Source: Klebsiella ornithinolytica NBRC 105727 = ATCC 31898 (GTDB lineage: Bacteria > Pseudomonadota > Gammaproteobacteria > Enterobacterales > Enterobacteriaceae). Taken from it: 64,000 nt of DNA. This document shows positions 49,353 through 61,697 of the stretch, one piece after another. The first letter of the stretch is position 1, and each line of letters starts with the position of its first letter. The stretch is from positions 1 to 64,000 of the forward strand of contig NZ_BCYR01000017.1 of the NCBI RefSeq assembly GCF_001598295.1, read 5' to 3'. The notes beneath the pieces were generated by a model that was not told the DNA's origin, did no database searches, and worked only from the letters and a program-made list of their open reading frames with translations. The translations under genes and the position numbers were made by a program.

Positions 49353-50738
49353 TTATTCCGTCGTTTTATCGACATTTCCATGTCGACCGAGACCAAACAC
49401 CTTATAAATAAGCGTCACGAGGGCCAGGAAAAGTATTCCGACGAACAGCGACATACGGGTGTCGTCATTAAAGCCCATGCCGATCAGCACACAAACCAGA
49501 AACGCCATCGTGAAATAGTTCGCCCACGGGAACAGCAGCGAACGGAACGGGTGGCTGGCCATCTCCTTCTGATGCGCACGGCGAAAACGCAGCTGACTAA
49601 TCAGAATCACAAACCACGGCACCATGCCCGGCAGTACGCTTGCGCTATAGACATAGACGAAGACCCGCTGCGGATTGGGAATAATATAGTTCAGGCAGGA
49701 GCCAATCAGCAGAATCAGAATCGACAGCGCGACGCCCACGGCCGGTACGCCATTGCGCGAAACTTTCGCCATCGCCGCAGGCAGCTGCCGGTTGCGCGCC
49801 AGCGCGTAGAGCATACGACCGCAGCTATACATCCCGCTATTACAGCCGGAAAGCGCCGCCGTCAGCACCACAAAGTTGATAATACCCGCCGCCGCAGTAA
49901 TACCGATTTTCGCAAAGGTCAGGACGAACGGACTGCCGCCGGAACCAATTTGATTCCACGGGAAAATCGTGACAATCACGAAAATCGCGCCCACATAAAA
50001 AATCAGGATACGCCACAGAACCTTACCCACCGCGCTGCGCAGCGTGACCTGCGGATTCTTCGCCTCACCGGCGGTGATGCCGATAAGTTCAACGCCCTGA
50101 TAGGAGGCCACCACGATACACAGCGCCGTCAGGAACCCTTTCCAGCCGCCGGCAAAGAAGCCGCCGTGCTCGGTCAGGTTGCCAAAGCCGATAGAGTGCC
50201 CACCATTACCAAAGCCAAAGAAAATAACCCCCAGCCCGACGACAATCATCACAATGATGGTGGTGACCTTTATCATCGCGAACCAGAATTCGATCTCACC
50301 GTACAGGCGTACTGCGGCCAGGTTTGCCAGCGCCACCAGCCCGACGGCAATAAGCGCCGGTATCCATTGCGCCATATCCGGGAACCAGAACTGTACATAC
50401 ACCCCGATAGCCGTAATCTCCGAGATCCCGACCGCCATCCACATAAACCAGTATGACCAGGCGGTAAGATAGCCGAAAAACGGGCTCATATAGCGGTGTG
50501 CGTAAACGGCGAATGAACCGGTCACCGGCTCAAGGAACAGCATTTCGCCCATTGAGCGCATGATAAAGAAGACAAATAAACCGGCGATAATATACGCCAG
50601 CAGGACCGAAGGACCGGCCCACTTCAGCGTGCTTGCCGCCCCCATAAACAAACCCACGCCAATCGTCCCGCCAAGGGCGATAAGCTCAATGTGTCTGGCC
50701 TCCAGTCCGCGCTGGAGTTCCGCTTTTTTCTCTGTCAT
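49353..50738 (-). CDS. thrP: Threonine/serine transporter ThrP (YifK), APC family
   Basis: Inner-membrane amino acid permease of the APC family; E. coli YifK (ThrP) is a proton-coupled threonine and serine importer repressed by Lrp and GcvB RNA. 461 residues as in E. coli, about 12 helices. The signature [20 protein letters not shown] is at helix 1, followed by [20 protein letters not shown] and [18 protein letters not shown]. The ATG at 50738 ([13 protein letters not shown]) has AGAGG upstream. It is the next gene downstream of wecG, 340 bases away. Confidence 0.96.
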   Translation of the reverse strand: MTEKKAELQRGLEARHIELIALGGTIGVGLFMGAASTLKWAGPSVLLAYIIAGLFVFFIMRSMGEMLFLEPVTGSFAVYAHRYMSPFFGYLTAWSYWFMWMAVGISEITAIGVYVQFWFPDMAQWIPALIAVGLVALANLAAVRLYGEIEFWFAMIKVTTIIVMIVVGLGVIFFGFGNGGHSIGFGNLTEHGGFFAGGWKGFLTALCIVVASYQGVELIGITAGEAKNPQVTLRSAVGKVLWRILIFYVGAIFVIVTIFPWNQIGSGGSPFVLTFAKIGITAAAGIINFVVLTAALSGCNSGMYSCGRMLYALARNRQLPAAMAKVSRNGVPAVGVALSILILLIGSCLNYIIPNPQRVFVYVYSASVLPGMVPWFVILISQLRFRRAHQKEMASHPFRSLLFPWANYFTMAFLVCVLIGMGFNDDTRMSLFVGILFLALVTLIYKVFGLGRHGNVDKTTE

Positions 50739-51023
50739 ATAACCTCTTGTGTTTGCCCTGCTTCCGGTTTTTGTTCCTCGCCCCTCGAACGGCACGCCTG
50801 ATGGCCAGCCTCACACCTTCCCGTAGCACAGCGATTCATGCCGCCGGGGAGTGACAGGTTTGCCATGGCGCGACCTGCGAATGGTCTTGCCCATATACCG
50901 GTTATTTTTATTAATGAATGAAAGGAAATGTTCTTGCCTGCACGACGGCACACGCTGCGCGCCGCGCATTAAGCATGCGAATGGTTAATGAATTTTCAGG
51001 AAATGGCAAATAAAGTATCAGGC

Positions 51024-51069
51024 GAGTTACTGTAGTAAACACAATACGTACGTAAACTCGCCAGTTTGC
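51024..51069 (-). promoter_or_regulatory. Imperfect hairpin after wecG
   Basis: On the wec strand GGCGAGTTTAC pairs with GTAACTCGCC with one bulged T, starting about 10 bases after the wecG stop, without a T-tail. It could be a weak terminator or processing site between the ECA operon and thrP. The rest of the 340-base wecG-thrP gap has no recognised gene; a 72-codon ORF is noted under findings. Confidence 0.4.
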
Positions 51070-51078
51070 AGTGGAATA

Positions 51079-51819
51079 TCAGAGCTGACCGGTATAATAC
51101 CAACGTAAATATCGCAGCAGGCGAATCTGTCTTTTAATCCGGCTCGGCTGAGAGACCAAACGATAGAACCACTCCAGCCCCAGGTTCTGCCAGAATTTTG
51201 GCGCCCGGTGGACATGGCCGGTGAACACATCGTAGGTGCCGCCAACCCCCATATACAGCGCCTGCGGATAGACCTCCCGGCAGTCGCGCATCAGGATCTC
51301 CTGACGCGGTGAGCCCATCGCCACGGTCACGATTTTCGCACCGCTATCGCGAATACGCTCGAACAACGCCTGGCGCCGATCGGCAGCGAAATACCCATCC
51401 TGACTGCCGACAATATTGACCTTCCAGCGGGCACGCAGCTGCGCCTCCGTCTGTGCCAACACCTCCGGCTTGCCGCCAACCAGAAAAACCGGGGTCCCCT
51501 GTGCGCCCGCCCGTTCCATCAGCGCTTCCCAGAGGTCAGCGCCCGCCACGCGCGATACCTGCGCCTGAGGATATTTTTTACGTAATGAACGCACCACGCT
51601 AATGCCGTCGGCATATTTAAACTCAGCCGCTTCAATCAGCGCCCGAACTTCGGGATCGTCCTCGACTGCCAACATCTTTTCGGCGTTGATTGCCACCAGC
51701 GTTCCCTGGCGGATAGTGCCGTCCGCATACAGATAGTCCAGAGCGTGCTGCATATTGCGCCAACCAATGAGTTGTAACCCTCTCAGCAGATACAACGGCG
51801 CAGAAATAGTCTCAGTCAT
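51079..51819 (-). CDS. wecG: UDP-ManNAcA transferase WecG
   Basis: Adds N-acetyl-mannosaminuronic acid to GlcNAc-PP-undecaprenol, forming ECA lipid II at the cytoplasmic face. 246 residues as in E. coli; GT26 (WecG/TagA) signatures [40 protein letters not shown] and [13 protein letters not shown], and a basic amphipathic C-terminus. The ATG at 51819 has AAGGA five bases upstream; the ATG two codons before overlaps the SD. Last gene of the ECA operon. Confidence 0.97.
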   Translation of the reverse strand: MTETISAPLYLLRGLQLIGWRNMQHALDYLYADGTIRQGTLVAINAEKMLAVEDDPEVRALIEAAEFKYADGISVVRSLRKKYPQAQVSRVAGADLWEALMERAGAQGTPVFLVGGKPEVLAQTEAQLRARWKVNIVGSQDGYFAADRRQALFERIRDSGAKIVTVAMGSPRQEILMRDCREVYPQALYMGVGGTYDVFTGHVHRAPKFWQNLGLEWFYRLVSQPSRIKRQIRLLRYLRWYYTGQL

Positions 51820-51827
51820 GTCCATCC

Positions 51828-53177
51828 TTATCTGACCTGAGGTTGCGAAAGCGGTTTAACCCGCCGGTGAATCAGTCCCGCGCTATCCAGGAACCAGTAC
51901 AGCAATTTCGCCGCCAGTAAGCAGATACCAAAGATCACGAGGAAAAACACCACGCGGGAGCCAAATGAGTCCAGCCCTTCGCGCGCCAGCACTATCATGT
52001 TGAAGATAGCGCCAAAACAGAAACTGTGCAGAATAGCCGCTTTATAACGGTTACTCTCGCGGTTACCCAGCTCATACAGCCAGTCAAACCACTTAATAAT
52101 CAGTCCGACCGCCACCGCACCCAGCGGAACAAACCAGATCCCCCCCATCACCACCAGCGAGCCGATCAGCGTCGGCGAGATTGCCAGGCCGGAGTGGTTA
52201 TTCAGCACTTCCCAGGTAAAGTAGTTAGCGGTATTGAGCACCATCGATGGTCGGCTATGCCACATCCAGCTGGGGATAAAGACGTAGAAATCCCTGATCA
52301 TCGGCGCCAGCCCCTGGAAGGCAATCTTGTCGTAGTTTTGCAGCAGCAGCGCCAGATTTTCCCACGGCGAAAACGTATCGCGGGTCAAATAGAGGAAGGT
52401 ATAAAACGCTTCATCGCCGCTGACGTTCATGCCATAGCGCTTAAGCGCCAGCCAGAACATTCCCACGATGCCCAGGACGCCAGCCGCCGCCAGCATCCAC
52501 AGGCTGATCCAGCCGCGAATAATGCCGATAAACAGGAAAATGGCGAAAGCGATAATGATATTCGCGCGGGTCCCGCCGACGATGGCATAGGTCAGCAGCC
52601 CAAACGCCACGGTGCTGAGCAGGAAGAATATCCACGCCTTATAATCCTGGCGCAGGAAATAGACCACCAGCATCGCCGGGATAAAGAAATAGAAAAAGCG
52701 CTTCAGCGCCACGCCGGAGACTTCGGCAGAGAAGATCTGACTGTAGGAGTTGAGCTTAAACAGCAGGAAGCCATTGTGGGCAAAGAAAATCCCGACGCAC
52801 AGCAGCGCCAGGCCCAGCAGAATGATCCATGCCAGATGCGTTTCCACGCGGTTCATCGTAAAGAGCGGCCGCCGCTGGCTGTCGTGCGTGGCCGAACGCA
52901 GACGCGTTTTATAGGTCACGTAATAGACCGCATAGAAACAGACCGACACCAGTAAGGTTTGCAACAGCACATCCGGCGGAGCAACGCTGACATCAAAGCG
53001 GAACACCAGGATACTGGTCAGCGGGAAACCAAAGAAGAAAGTCAGCAGAAACAGCAACGAGAAGAACACATTGAAGTTAAAGCGCACGCGGCGAAACTCA
53101 AAATACGTCGCGGTGGCGATAAACAGCGTTGACAGCAGCCAGACCACCAGCAGCCCGCAAAATTGCATTAATGTCAT
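51828..53177 (-). CDS. wzyE: ECA polymerase WzyE
   Basis: Periplasm-facing integral membrane polymerase that links ECA trisaccharide units. 449 residues (E. coli 450), about 11 helices. Conserved segments: [38 protein letters not shown] and [20 protein letters not shown]. Its ATG overlaps the wecF stop (ATGA). Works with WzxE and the chain-length regulator WzzE. Confidence 0.97.
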   Translation of the reverse strand: MTLMQFCGLLVVWLLSTLFIATATYFEFRRVRFNFNVFFSLLFLLTFFFGFPLTSILVFRFDVSVAPPDVLLQTLLVSVCFYAVYYVTYKTRLRSATHDSQRRPLFTMNRVETHLAWIILLGLALLCVGIFFAHNGFLLFKLNSYSQIFSAEVSGVALKRFFYFFIPAMLVVYFLRQDYKAWIFFLLSTVAFGLLTYAIVGGTRANIIIAFAIFLFIGIIRGWISLWMLAAAGVLGIVGMFWLALKRYGMNVSGDEAFYTFLYLTRDTFSPWENLALLLQNYDKIAFQGLAPMIRDFYVFIPSWMWHSRPSMVLNTANYFTWEVLNNHSGLAISPTLIGSLVVMGGIWFVPLGAVAVGLIIKWFDWLYELGNRESNRYKAAILHSFCFGAIFNMIVLAREGLDSFGSRVVFFLVIFGICLLAAKLLYWFLDSAGLIHRRVKPLSQPQVR

Positions 53178-54253
53178 GCGTTGACCCCCGCGGCAATCTG
53201 CAATGCCTGCTGCCAGCCCGCCAGGTAGTTCGGCCGGAAGAAAGCAATCTGGTTCTTATCAACGCTTGCCAGCTGACGCTGGGCTTCACGCACCACGGCA
53301 ACATCCAGCGCATCGCCGGTAAACAGCACCGGAATATTCTGCTCCGTCATATCCTGCCAGAACGGGTTTTCCCGGTTCAGCACGCAGGGTATCCCTGCCT
53401 GAATTAATAAACATAGTGTGCCGATGCCCTGCTGGCGAGCAAACAGGAAATAGCCCAGATCGCAGCGGCGCAGCAGATTCAGATAATCAGGAAACGCCAG
53501 CTTCTCACTGAGAATCTGCAGGTGCGTGGCGCTAAATAGCGCAGCGCCCGCTTCACGGACCTCGTTAATATAGTCCGTATTGTTTTCCGGATACCCCATC
53601 GGCACGATCACGTTTACCGTATCGCCAAATTGCTGATGGATAGCGCGCAGCGCCGCAATATGCTCATTACTGCGGTCACCCGAGTTCCCGACCAGAATCG
53701 TCAGCGTCTCGGCGTGCGGTGCGCTATCGGCCAGCGAATTGAGCGCCGGATCCATGCGCGTCGGAAAATAGAGCAGTTCGCCGGGCACGCGCGGATGACG
53801 GCGAGCAAACCAGCTGAGATCGCCCCGGGTGGCAAAAACGCGCCCGACCCGGCCCTGGGCAAGACGCCGCAGCGGATAGAACAGGCGAAACTTCAGGCTG
53901 GACGAATTTTCATACAGATCGGCACCCCAGATATGCCAGTTAAACTGGGCAGGACGAATCCCCCCGCTCAACAGCGCCAGCCACAGCCCGGTATTAAACT
54001 GGCCGTGGAAGAAAAAGCGCTGTTGGCGATCGGCTTTTGCCAGAGCTATCACCGCCTGTGCCAGGGATTTTTTTCCGGGATAACAGGTGACAGACAAGGC
54101 CGGACAGGCCTCGCGCACTCCCGTTGCATCACCGACGACCATAAACCTACGCGCCTGCTCGTCATGGACGGCCAGCTCGTCGTTAAAGAACCGCAACACG
54201 GTCTGGTTGTGGTGTGGGATATCCGATCCCAGTACATGTATCAGTGCTGTCAT
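53174..54253 (-). CDS. wecF: TDP-Fuc4NAc transferase WecF (RffT)
   Basis: Transfers 4-acetamido-4,6-dideoxygalactose onto lipid II to give ECA lipid III. 359 residues as in E. coli; GT56 family, GT-B fold. Recognised from [21 protein letters not shown] at the N-terminus, [16 protein letters not shown] in the middle and [13 protein letters not shown]. Overlaps wzxE and wzyE by four bases on each side. Confidence 0.96.
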   Translation of the reverse strand: MTALIHVLGSDIPHHNQTVLRFFNDELAVHDEQARRFMVVGDATGVREACPALSVTCYPGKKSLAQAVIALAKADRQQRFFFHGQFNTGLWLALLSGGIRPAQFNWHIWGADLYENSSSLKFRLFYPLRRLAQGRVGRVFATRGDLSWFARRHPRVPGELLYFPTRMDPALNSLADSAPHAETLTILVGNSGDRSNEHIAALRAIHQQFGDTVNVIVPMGYPENNTDYINEVREAGAALFSATHLQILSEKLAFPDYLNLLRRCDLGYFLFARQQGIGTLCLLIQAGIPCVLNRENPFWQDMTEQNIPVLFTGDALDVAVVREAQRQLASVDKNQIAFFRPNYLAGWQQALQIAAGVNA

Positions 54254-55500
54254 GCCCGTTTACGCCAGAGTAAAAATACGCCACTACAGAGGGCGAAATA
54301 AACAATATACGTAGCCATATACGCCTGCGCTGCGCCAATCGCGCCGTGCGCCGGGATCAGCCAGTGCGAGAATGCGGTCAACAGCGTGAACTGGCTGATT
54401 TCCGTGAGTATATAAAAACGCAGCGACGCTTTCGCAATCACCAGATAGCCATAAACATAGGCGCCGACCTTCAGCACATCGCCGACCAGTTGCCAGGCAA
54501 ACAGGTCGCGCATCGCCGTAAAGCGGTCAGAAAACAGCAGCCAGATGGCAAAGTCGCGCAGTAGCCAGACGGTTAAGCTCGCCACTGCCACCGCCGGCAG
54601 GACAAATTTTAATGATTTGCCGATCTCACGGGTAATCTCTGATTTGGCCGTCAATCGGGAGAGCGTAGGCAGCAGGTAGACGCTAAACGATGCGGTGATA
54701 AACTGCAGGTAGGCATCGGAAATGCTGCTGACCCCTTGCCAGATCCCAACCGCCTCCCAGTCATAATGCTCCGCCAGCAGGTTACGCATCATCACGTAAG
54801 CCACCGGCAGCGTCACCGAGGTAATCAGCGCCATCAGGGTAAATTTGGAAAGCTGTCCCGCAAGGCCGTTATCCCAACGCGGACGCAGTGCGCTGAGCGG
54901 GATTGTCCCGCGCCGCCATAGCACGATTGCCGCCGGGATCACCACCAGCGCCGGCACCAGCGCCAGCCCGAGCAGCGCCCCCTGATAGCCCGCGAAGCGA
55001 TAGCAGGCGTAATAGGCCACGACACCAATCAGGCTACCGGCGATCAGCGACAGGGCATTACCCGCCGCATCGCGAAAACCTTTCATCAAGGCCAGCAGCA
55101 GGTTTGCCCAGGCAATGCCCATCTGCACCAGCGCCACCAGCCGCACCAGCCCCTGATAGTGCGTGTGGCCGAACAGCCCCTGGCTGACCGGCGCGGCCGC
55201 CAGCAGAAAGACCAGCGCCAGCAGCGTTGAGAAGCCAAGCACCATCGCTGAGGAGGTGCCGACGACCTTATTCAGCTGCTGGCGATCGTCATGATGCTGC
55301 GCGACCAGTTTGGTGACGCCGTTGAAAATACCGGCGCCCGCCAGTACGCCAAGCACGGTCACCAGCTGGCGAAAGTTACCGGCCTGACCCACCCCTGCCG
55401 GGCCAAAGGAGACAGCCAGTAGTTTAACCACCAGCAGTCCGGCCCCAATTTTGACCAGCGTGGACGCGGCGGTCCACAGTGAAGCTTTAGCCAGCGACAT
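54250..55500 (-). CDS. wzxE: ECA lipid III flippase WzxE
   Basis: MATE-like/PST flippase moving lipid III across the inner membrane. 416 residues as in E. coli, about 12 helices. N-terminal [21 protein letters not shown] and [18 protein letters not shown] are characteristic. One base separates it from wecE, and it overlaps wecF by ATGA. Confidence 0.97.
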   Translation of the reverse strand: MSLAKASLWTAASTLVKIGAGLLVVKLLAVSFGPAGVGQAGNFRQLVTVLGVLAGAGIFNGVTKLVAQHHDDRQQLNKVVGTSSAMVLGFSTLLALVFLLAAAPVSQGLFGHTHYQGLVRLVALVQMGIAWANLLLALMKGFRDAAGNALSLIAGSLIGVVAYYACYRFAGYQGALLGLALVPALVVIPAAIVLWRRGTIPLSALRPRWDNGLAGQLSKFTLMALITSVTLPVAYVMMRNLLAEHYDWEAVGIWQGVSSISDAYLQFITASFSVYLLPTLSRLTAKSEITREIGKSLKFVLPAVAVASLTVWLLRDFAIWLLFSDRFTAMRDLFAWQLVGDVLKVGAYVYGYLVIAKASLRFYILTEISQFTLLTAFSHWLIPAHGAIGAAQAYMATYIVYFALCSGVFLLWRKRA

Positions 55501-55501
55501 A

Positions 55502-56632
55502 TCAGGAGAAATAGCTCAGCAGCGAATTAATCACCGTACGCTGATTGGCTGACGACAGGTTATAGAACAGCGGCAGGCGCAGCAGACGTTCGCTCTCCTG
55601 GGTGGTATGACGATCGTCACCGCGGAATTCGCCAAAGTGCTCCCCCGCCGGGCAGCTATGCAGCGGAATGTAGTGGAACACGGCCAGAATTTCGGCCTCT
55701 TTTAGCCAGGCGATCAGGTTACTGCGATCGTCAATATCGCGCAGCTTAATATAAAACATGTGCGCGTTGTGCCCGCAGTCGGCCGGAATGACCGGCAGAT
55801 CGATGCGACCGGCCCGTGCCAGTGGCAGCAGCGCATCATAATAGCGCTGCCAGAGCGTTAAACGTTGCTGGTTAATCTGTTCCGCCGCTTCCAGCTGCGC
55901 CCACAGATATGCCGCCTGCAGGTCAGACATCAGATAGCTGGAGCCGATATCGCGCCAGGTGTATTTATCCACCAGCCCGCGGAAGAACTGGCTACGGTTG
56001 GTCCCTTTTTCGCGGATAATTTCCGCACGATCGATCAGCTTACGATCGTTAACCAGCGTCGCGCCACCTTCACCACCGGCAGTATAATTTTTGGTTTCAT
56101 GGAAACTGAAACAGCCGATATGGCCGATCGTGCCCAGCGCTCGCCCTTTGTAAGTCGACATGACGCCCTGCGCGGCATCTTCCACCACGAACAGATTGTA
56201 CTTGCTGGCAAGGGCCATGATGGTGTCCATCTCGCAGGCCACGCCGGCATAGTGTACCGGCACAATAGCGCGGGTTTTCTCAGTGATTGCCGCTTCAATT
56301 TTGGTTTCATCGATATTCATCGTATCACGACGAATATCGACAAAGACGATTTTCGCCCCGCGCAATACAAAGGCGTTGGCGGTGGAGACGAAGGTATAGC
56401 TCGGCATAATCACTTCATCGCCCGGCTGGATATCCAGCAGCAGCGCGGCCATTTCCAGCGAAGCGGTGCAGGAAGGCGTCAACAGTGCTTTGGCAGTCCC
56501 GAACCGCTGCTCCATCCACTGCTGGCAGCGGCGGGTAAATCCGCCGTCGCCGCACAGTTTTCCGCTGTCCATCGCGGATTGCATATAATCAAGCTCGGTT
56601 CCCACCACCGGCGGTGCGTTAAATGGAATCAT
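55502..56632 (-). CDS. wecE: TDP-4-oxo-6-deoxyglucose transaminase WecE (RffA)
   Basis: PLP aminotransferase making TDP-4-amino-4,6-dideoxygalactose (TDP-Fuc4N) for ECA. 376 residues as in E. coli. The PLP lysine is in FHETKNYTAGGEGG; VEDAAQGVMSTYKGR carries the aspartate that contacts the pyridine nitrogen. Of two adjacent ATGs, the second (56632) has the proper SD spacing (AGGTG, five bases) and gives MIPFNAPPVVG. Follows wecD by four bases. Confidence 0.97.
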   Translation of the reverse strand: MIPFNAPPVVGTELDYMQSAMDSGKLCGDGGFTRRCQQWMEQRFGTAKALLTPSCTASLEMAALLLDIQPGDEVIMPSYTFVSTANAFVLRGAKIVFVDIRRDTMNIDETKIEAAITEKTRAIVPVHYAGVACEMDTIMALASKYNLFVVEDAAQGVMSTYKGRALGTIGHIGCFSFHETKNYTAGGEGGATLVNDRKLIDRAEIIREKGTNRSQFFRGLVDKYTWRDIGSSYLMSDLQAAYLWAQLEAAEQINQQRLTLWQRYYDALLPLARAGRIDLPVIPADCGHNAHMFYIKLRDIDDRSNLIAWLKEAEILAVFHYIPLHSCPAGEHFGEFRGDDRHTTQESERLLRLPLFYNLSSANQRTVINSLLSYFS

Positions 56633-56636
56633 CATG

Positions 56637-57311
56637 TCACCTGTATAACCAGTACGCGGTGTTTTCCACATTCGCACCGCTGAGAATATAACGTTTAAGC
56701 GCGGCGGTGTTCCCCATCTGGGTTGCCACCCGCAGTGTAGACAGCCCGCGGAGTTCGGCCCAATGCCGTGCGGCCTGTATCAGTTCAGCACCCGCGCCGC
56801 GACCGGCCAGCAGGCCGATTCGGGCATCCGTCTCATTGAGCTGACGCAGTGAAACAAAAGCGCGAATGTCGCCATCGGCGGCGCGAAAAATCAGACACTG
56901 GTTATCGAAGGTTCCCCGCACCGCGTTTTCAATCCATTGGGCGTAGAAACGGCCGCTGGCATCGGCAGCATACCAGGGCGCGCGGAAGCGGCTTTGCGCA
57001 AAGGCCTGCGCCGCCAGCTCGCGCAGTCGTGGAATCTCTGCCGCCGTAGCCACTTCACAGCCCGCATCGGCAGACCGACCGACCGGCAGTGCCAGATCGA
57101 CTTCGCCTTCTACGAGCTGGAAACCCAGCTGCTGTAGCGCATCCAGCCGCACGCCATCATCCGCCGCAATCTTCGCCTGCAAACGCGTCCAGCCGGCCAG
57201 CGCCTGAGCCGTCAGCGGCGGGGCATCATCGCCAAAGCGCACAATCGCGCTCTGGATGCCGAAGAAGCGATTTTCCCACTCCAGGGGTTCAATACTGGCG
57301 CGGGCGAACAC
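56637..57311 (-). CDS. wecD: TDP-Fuc4N acetyltransferase WecD (RffC)
   Basis: GNAT enzyme acetylating TDP-Fuc4N to TDP-Fuc4NAc. 224 residues when started at the GTG at 57311 ([17 protein letters not shown], aligning with E. coli MPVRASIEPL). No nearby ATG gives a family-like start. The acetyl-CoA region is [20 protein letters not shown] and the C-terminal [12 protein letters not shown] is typical. The start lies inside the last 23 bases of rffH in another frame. Confidence 0.94.
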   Translation of the reverse strand: MFARASIEPLEWENRFFGIQSAIVRFGDDAPPLTAQALAGWTRLQAKIAADDGVRLDALQQLGFQLVEGEVDLALPVGRSADAGCEVATAAEIPRLRELAAQAFAQSRFRAPWYAADASGRFYAQWIENAVRGTFDNQCLIFRAADGDIRAFVSLRQLNETDARIGLLAGRGAGAELIQAARHWAELRGLSTLRVATQMGNTAALKRYILSGANVENTAYWLYR

Positions 57312-58170
57312 GGACAAGATCCAGTAAGTATTGGCCATAGCCGGTTTTTTCCAGACGTTTGGCTGCCCGCTTCACGCCGTCATCATCCAACCAACCGTTG
57401 CGCCAGCCAATTTCTTCAAGACAGGCAATTTTGAAGCCCTGACGCTTTTCCACCGTTTGAACGAACATACTGGCCTCGATCAGGCTATCGTGCGTACCGG
57501 TGTCCAGCCATGCAAAACCACGCCCAAGAAGCTCAACGGTCAGCGCACCATCCTCCAGATACATCTGGTTGATACTGGTAATTTCCAGCTCGCCACGCGA
57601 TGACGGTTTCACCTGCTTCGCATATTCAGCAACTTTGCCATCATAGAAGTAGAGACCCGTTACCGCCCAGTTAGATTTGGGATTCTGCGGTTTTTCTTCC
57701 AGAGAAAGCGCGCGAAAATTATCGTCGAACTCCACTACGCCAAAACGCTCTGGATCCATGACCTGATACCCAAATACCGTCGCACCTTGAGTACGCGACG
57801 CGACGCTGCGTAGCTTAGGACTGAAGCTTTGGCCAAAGAAGATATTATCACCCAGCACCAGACAAGAGGGTTCACCATTAAGGAACTCTTCTCCGAGGAT
57901 AAAGGCCTGCGCCAGGCCATCCGGGCTTGGTTGCACGGCATAATGCAGCTGAATACCGAATTCTTCCCCATCGCCGAGCAGGCGCTGAAAATCACGTTGA
58001 TCCTCAGGCGTGGTGATCACCAGAATCTCACGAATACCGGCCAGCATCAGCACCGAAAGCGGATAGTAAATCATCGGCTTATCGTAGACAGGCAACAGCT
58101 GCTTTGACACTCCGCGGGTAATTGGATGCAAACGGGTGCCCGAACCACCTGCCAGAATAATACCTTTCAT
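57289..58170 (-). CDS. rffH: Glucose-1-phosphate thymidylyltransferase RffH
   Basis: Makes TDP-glucose, the first step to TDP-Fuc4NAc. 293 residues as in E. coli. Nucleotide loop [31 protein letters not shown] with the metal aspartate, and [21 protein letters not shown]. Isoenzyme of RmlA (RfbA). Located 17 bases after rffG, overlapping wecD. Confidence 0.97.
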   Translation of the reverse strand: MKGIILAGGSGTRLHPITRGVSKQLLPVYDKPMIYYPLSVLMLAGIREILVITTPEDQRDFQRLLGDGEEFGIQLHYAVQPSPDGLAQAFILGEEFLNGEPSCLVLGDNIFFGQSFSPKLRSVASRTQGATVFGYQVMDPERFGVVEFDDNFRALSLEEKPQNPKSNWAVTGLYFYDGKVAEYAKQVKPSSRGELEITSINQMYLEDGALTVELLGRGFAWLDTGTHDSLIEASMFVQTVEKRQGFKIACLEEIGWRNGWLDDDGVKRAAKRLEKTGYGQYLLDLVRVRPRQY

Positions 58171-58187
58171 TGTTCTCTCCCGGGCGT

Positions 58188-59255
58188 TCAGGCCTGCAGT
58201 CCCAGACGCTCACCTTGATAGCTACCGTCCAGAACCTGCTGCCACCAGGTTTCATTTGTCAGGTACCACTGAACCGTTTTGCGCATACCGCTGGCAAAAG
58301 TCTCATCCGGTGTCCAGCCTAGTTCAGTTTCAATTTTCGACGCATCGATGGCATAGCGAAGATCGTGGCCAGGGCGATCGGCGACAAAGGTGATGAGATC
58401 GCGATAGTGCGCCACGCCATTCGGCTTGTGCGGTGCCAGCTCTTCCAGCAGATCGCAAATGGTTTCCACTACCTCAATATTCTTACGCTCGTTGTGCCCA
58501 CCGATATTGTAAGTTTCGCCCGACTTACCGCGTGTCGCCACCAGGTACAGTGCTCTGGCGTGATCTTCAACGTACAGCCAGTCGCGAATTTGCTGGCCAT
58601 TGCCATAAACCGACAGCGGCTTGCCTGCCAGCGCATTGAGGATGGTAAGCGGAATCAGCTTCTCTGGGAAATGATACGGTCCATAGTTATTTGAACAATT
58701 CGTGATCAGCGCTGGCAGGCCATAGGTGCGCTGCCATGCGCGCACCAGATGATCACTGCTGGCTTTAGAAGCGGAATAAGGACTACTAGGCGCATAAGGC
58801 GTCATTTCGGTAAAAAACGCGCCGCTATCGTGAAGATCGCCATATACCTCGTCTGTCGAAATATGGTGGAAGCGAAACGCCGATTTTTTCTCATCGTCAG
58901 CCCCATTCCAGTAAGCACGTGCGGCCTCCAGCAGCGTATAGGTCCCGACGATATTGGTTTCAATAAACGCCGCCGGACCGTCAATGGAGCGATCGACATG
59001 ACTTTCAGCCGCAAGGTGCATCACGATGTCGGGCTGGTAGCGGCAAAAAATGCGATCGAGTTCAGTTCGATCACAAATATCCACTTGTTCAAAAGCAAAT
59101 CGGGCATCCTGGGCAACAGGAGACAGTGATTGTAAATTACCGGCATAGGTCAACTTATCAACGACGACGACCGTGTCAGAAGTTGCGTGAATGATTTCGC
59201 GAACAACCGCTGAGCCAATAAACCCGGCCCCACCGGTGACCAGAACCGTACTCAC
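58188..59255 (-). CDS. rffG: dTDP-glucose 4,6-dehydratase RffG
   Basis: Converts TDP-glucose to TDP-4-keto-6-deoxyglucose. Extended SDR: Rossmann motif [24 protein letters not shown] with catalytic Thr-Asp-Glu, and the [10 protein letters not shown] tyrosine-lysine pair. 355 residues from the GTG at 59255, which has AAGGGG seven bases upstream and overlaps the wecC stop as GTGA; the GTG two codons earlier sits too close to the SD. Isoenzyme of RmlB. Confidence 0.95.
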   Translation of the reverse strand: MSTVLVTGGAGFIGSAVVREIIHATSDTVVVVDKLTYAGNLQSLSPVAQDARFAFEQVDICDRTELDRIFCRYQPDIVMHLAAESHVDRSIDGPAAFIETNIVGTYTLLEAARAYWNGADDEKKSAFRFHHISTDEVYGDLHDSGAFFTEMTPYAPSSPYSASKASSDHLVRAWQRTYGLPALITNCSNNYGPYHFPEKLIPLTILNALAGKPLSVYGNGQQIRDWLYVEDHARALYLVATRGKSGETYNIGGHNERKNIEVVETICDLLEELAPHKPNGVAHYRDLITFVADRPGHDLRYAIDASKIETELGWTPDETFASGMRKTVQWYLTNETWWQQVLDGSYQGERLGLQA

Positions 59256-60514
59256 CGCCACACCCCTTTGGTATCGACAATATAATCCTGCGTCACACTA
59301 TCGCCGCTGATGGCTTTAAACTCGTGATGGTCAACCAGCATCACCAGCACATCGGCGTTCGCCAATGCGTCATCCAGCAAGGCCAGCGTACACAGACCGT
59401 CAAGTTTCGCCGGAAGCTGGTGAATATTGGGTTCCACGACCAGCGTTTCACCGCTGTGCCAGCGGGCGATTTGCATAGCGATCGACATCGCCGGGCTTTC
59501 GCGTAAATCGTCGATATTCGGCTTAAAAGCCAGGCCAAAACAGGCGATCTTCAGCTCGCTGGCGCGTTTATTACTGGCGGCCAGACAATCGGCGACCCGG
59601 GCTTTGACCTGCTCGATAACCCAGTCAGGTTTATGGTCGTTAACTTCACGGGCGGTGCGAATCAGCCGCGCCTGCTGCGGATTTTGCGCCACGATGAACC
59701 ACGGGTCGACGGCGATGCAGTGTCCTCCTACCCCAGGTCCCGGCTGCAGAATATTCACGCGCGGATGACGGTTCGCCAGGCGAATCAGCTCCCAGACGTT
59801 AATGTCCTGCTCAGCGCAGATCAGCGACAGCTCGTTCGCAAACGCAATGTTAACGTCGCGGAAGCTGTTTTCGGTCAGCTTACACATCTCGGCGGTGCGG
59901 GAGTTGGTGACCACGCATTCGCCTTCGAGAAAAATTTTATACAGCTCGCTGGCGCGGGCGGAGCAAACCGGCGACATACCGCCGATAACGCGGTCGTTTT
60001 TAATCAGCTCGACCATGACCTGGCCTGGCAACACGCGCTCCGGGCAGTAGGCAATATTGACATCCGCCGCTTCACCAGCCTGCTGCGGGAAGCTCAGGTC
60101 CGGGCGCATTTCAGCGAGCCACGCGGCCATTTGCTCCGTCGAACCAACCGGAGAAGTGGACTCCAGAATCACCAGCGCCCCCTTCTTCAGCACTGGCGCA
60201 ATGGATTTTGCCGCCGACTCGACGAAGACCATATCCGGTTCATGCAGATCTTTGAACGGGGTGGGTACGGCAATCAGGTATGCATCTGCCGCAACCGGCT
60301 CGGTCGTCGCACATAAATAGCCCTGCTCAACCGCCGTTTTGACCACGCTCGCCAGATCCGGCTCTACAATATGAATCTCGCCACGGTTAATGGTCTCCAC
60401 GGCATGTTGATTGATATCAACGCCGACCACCCGCTTTTGCCGGGAGGCGAACGCGGCAGCGGTTGGCAGGCCAATATATCCAAGGCCAATCACTGAAATG
60501 GTAGAAAAACTCAT
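59252..60514 (-). CDS. wecC: UDP-ManNAc dehydrogenase WecC
   Basis: NAD-dependent four-electron oxidation of UDP-N-acetylmannosamine to UDP-ManNAcA. 420 residues as in E. coli. NAD motif [18 protein letters not shown], the catalytic cysteine in [15 protein letters not shown], and the C-terminal [17 protein letters not shown]. Overlaps wecB by ATGA and rffG by GTGA. Confidence 0.98.
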   Translation of the reverse strand: MSFSTISVIGLGYIGLPTAAAFASRQKRVVGVDINQHAVETINRGEIHIVEPDLASVVKTAVEQGYLCATTEPVAADAYLIAVPTPFKDLHEPDMVFVESAAKSIAPVLKKGALVILESTSPVGSTEQMAAWLAEMRPDLSFPQQAGEAADVNIAYCPERVLPGQVMVELIKNDRVIGGMSPVCSARASELYKIFLEGECVVTNSRTAEMCKLTENSFRDVNIAFANELSLICAEQDINVWELIRLANRHPRVNILQPGPGVGGHCIAVDPWFIVAQNPQQARLIRTAREVNDHKPDWVIEQVKARVADCLAASNKRASELKIACFGLAFKPNIDDLRESPAMSIAMQIARWHSGETLVVEPNIHQLPAKLDGLCTLALLDDALANADVLVMLVDHHEFKAISGDSVTQDYIVDTKGVWR

Positions 60515-61641
60515 AGCGTTACCTGATTATTTTTAAGTGCGGACAAAATACGGCGACATGCCTGACCATCGCCGTAAGGATTATGCGCCCGGCTCATTGC
60601 CTGATACGCGGCATCATCCTGCAGCAAATGCGTGACTTCAGCGACGATACGCTGGCTGTCGGTCCCGACCAGACGCACGGTACCTGCGGCAATCGCCTCC
60701 GGGCGCTCCGTCATCTCACGCATCACCAGTACCGGTTTCCCTAACGATGGCGCCTCCTCCTGAATACCGCCGGAGTCGGTGAGGATCAGCCATGCGCGAT
60801 CCATCAACCAGACAAACGGCAGATAATCCTGCGGTTCAATCAACATCACGTTATCGACATGACCGAGAATACGGTTCACCGGCTCGCTGACGTTCGGGTT
60901 CAGGTGCACCGGGTACACAATCTGGACATCGGGATTGCTGGCGGCGATTTCTGCCAGCGCGTGGCAAATTTGCTCAAACCCGCGGCCAAAGCTTTCCCGG
61001 CGGTGGCCGGTGACCAGAATCATCTTCTTGCCGTTCGCCAGGAAAGGGTAGCGCTGCATCAGTACGTTACGCAGCGCCTCATCGCCCAGCACCCGGTCGC
61101 GAACCCAGAACAACGCATCAATGACCGTATTGCCGGTGACCGTGATATGGCCATCGGTGATATTTTCGCGGAGCAGATTCTGCCGCGAGGTTTCTGTCGG
61201 GGCAAAGTGGTAGGTTGCCAGATGTCCGGTCAGCGTACGGTTCCCCTCTTCCGGCCACGGCGAGCTCAGATCGCCGGTTCGCAACCCCGCTTCGACGTGT
61301 CCGACCGGGATACGCTGATAGAACGCGGCCAGACTTGCAGCCATCGTCGTCGTGGTATCGCCGTGAACCAGCACAACGTCCGGTTTGAACGATTCCAGCA
61401 CCGGTTTTAACCCTTCGAGGATACGGCAGGTGATTTCCGTCAGGCCCTGACCTGGCTGCATAATATTGAGGTCGTAATCCGGCACAATAGAAAAAAGTTT
61501 CAACACCTGGTCGAGCATCTCCCGATGCTGCGCCGTGACGCAAACTTTCGCCTCAAAGTGAGGATCTTTTGCCAGCGCATGAACCAGAGGTGCCATTTTG
61601 ATGGCTTCGGGTCTGGTGCCAAATACCGTTAGTACTTTCAC
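60511..61641 (-). CDS. wecB: UDP-GlcNAc 2-epimerase WecB
   Basis: Non-hydrolysing epimerase producing UDP-ManNAc. 376 residues as in E. coli; GT-B-like fold. Signatures [70 protein letters not shown] and [17 protein letters not shown] are complete. Also needed for serotype sugars that use ManNAc. 56 bases after wzzE. Confidence 0.98.
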   Translation of the reverse strand: MKVLTVFGTRPEAIKMAPLVHALAKDPHFEAKVCVTAQHREMLDQVLKLFSIVPDYDLNIMQPGQGLTEITCRILEGLKPVLESFKPDVVLVHGDTTTTMAASLAAFYQRIPVGHVEAGLRTGDLSSPWPEEGNRTLTGHLATYHFAPTETSRQNLLRENITDGHITVTGNTVIDALFWVRDRVLGDEALRNVLMQRYPFLANGKKMILVTGHRRESFGRGFEQICHALAEIAASNPDVQIVYPVHLNPNVSEPVNRILGHVDNVMLIEPQDYLPFVWLMDRAWLILTDSGGIQEEAPSLGKPVLVMREMTERPEAIAAGTVRLVGTDSQRIVAEVTHLLQDDAAYQAMSRAHNPYGDGQACRRILSALKNNQVTL

Positions 61642-61697
61642 ATCGATTCTCTTCGATTAGGTGATGAAGTTGATTAATGCTTCATCACAGGCCGCAT

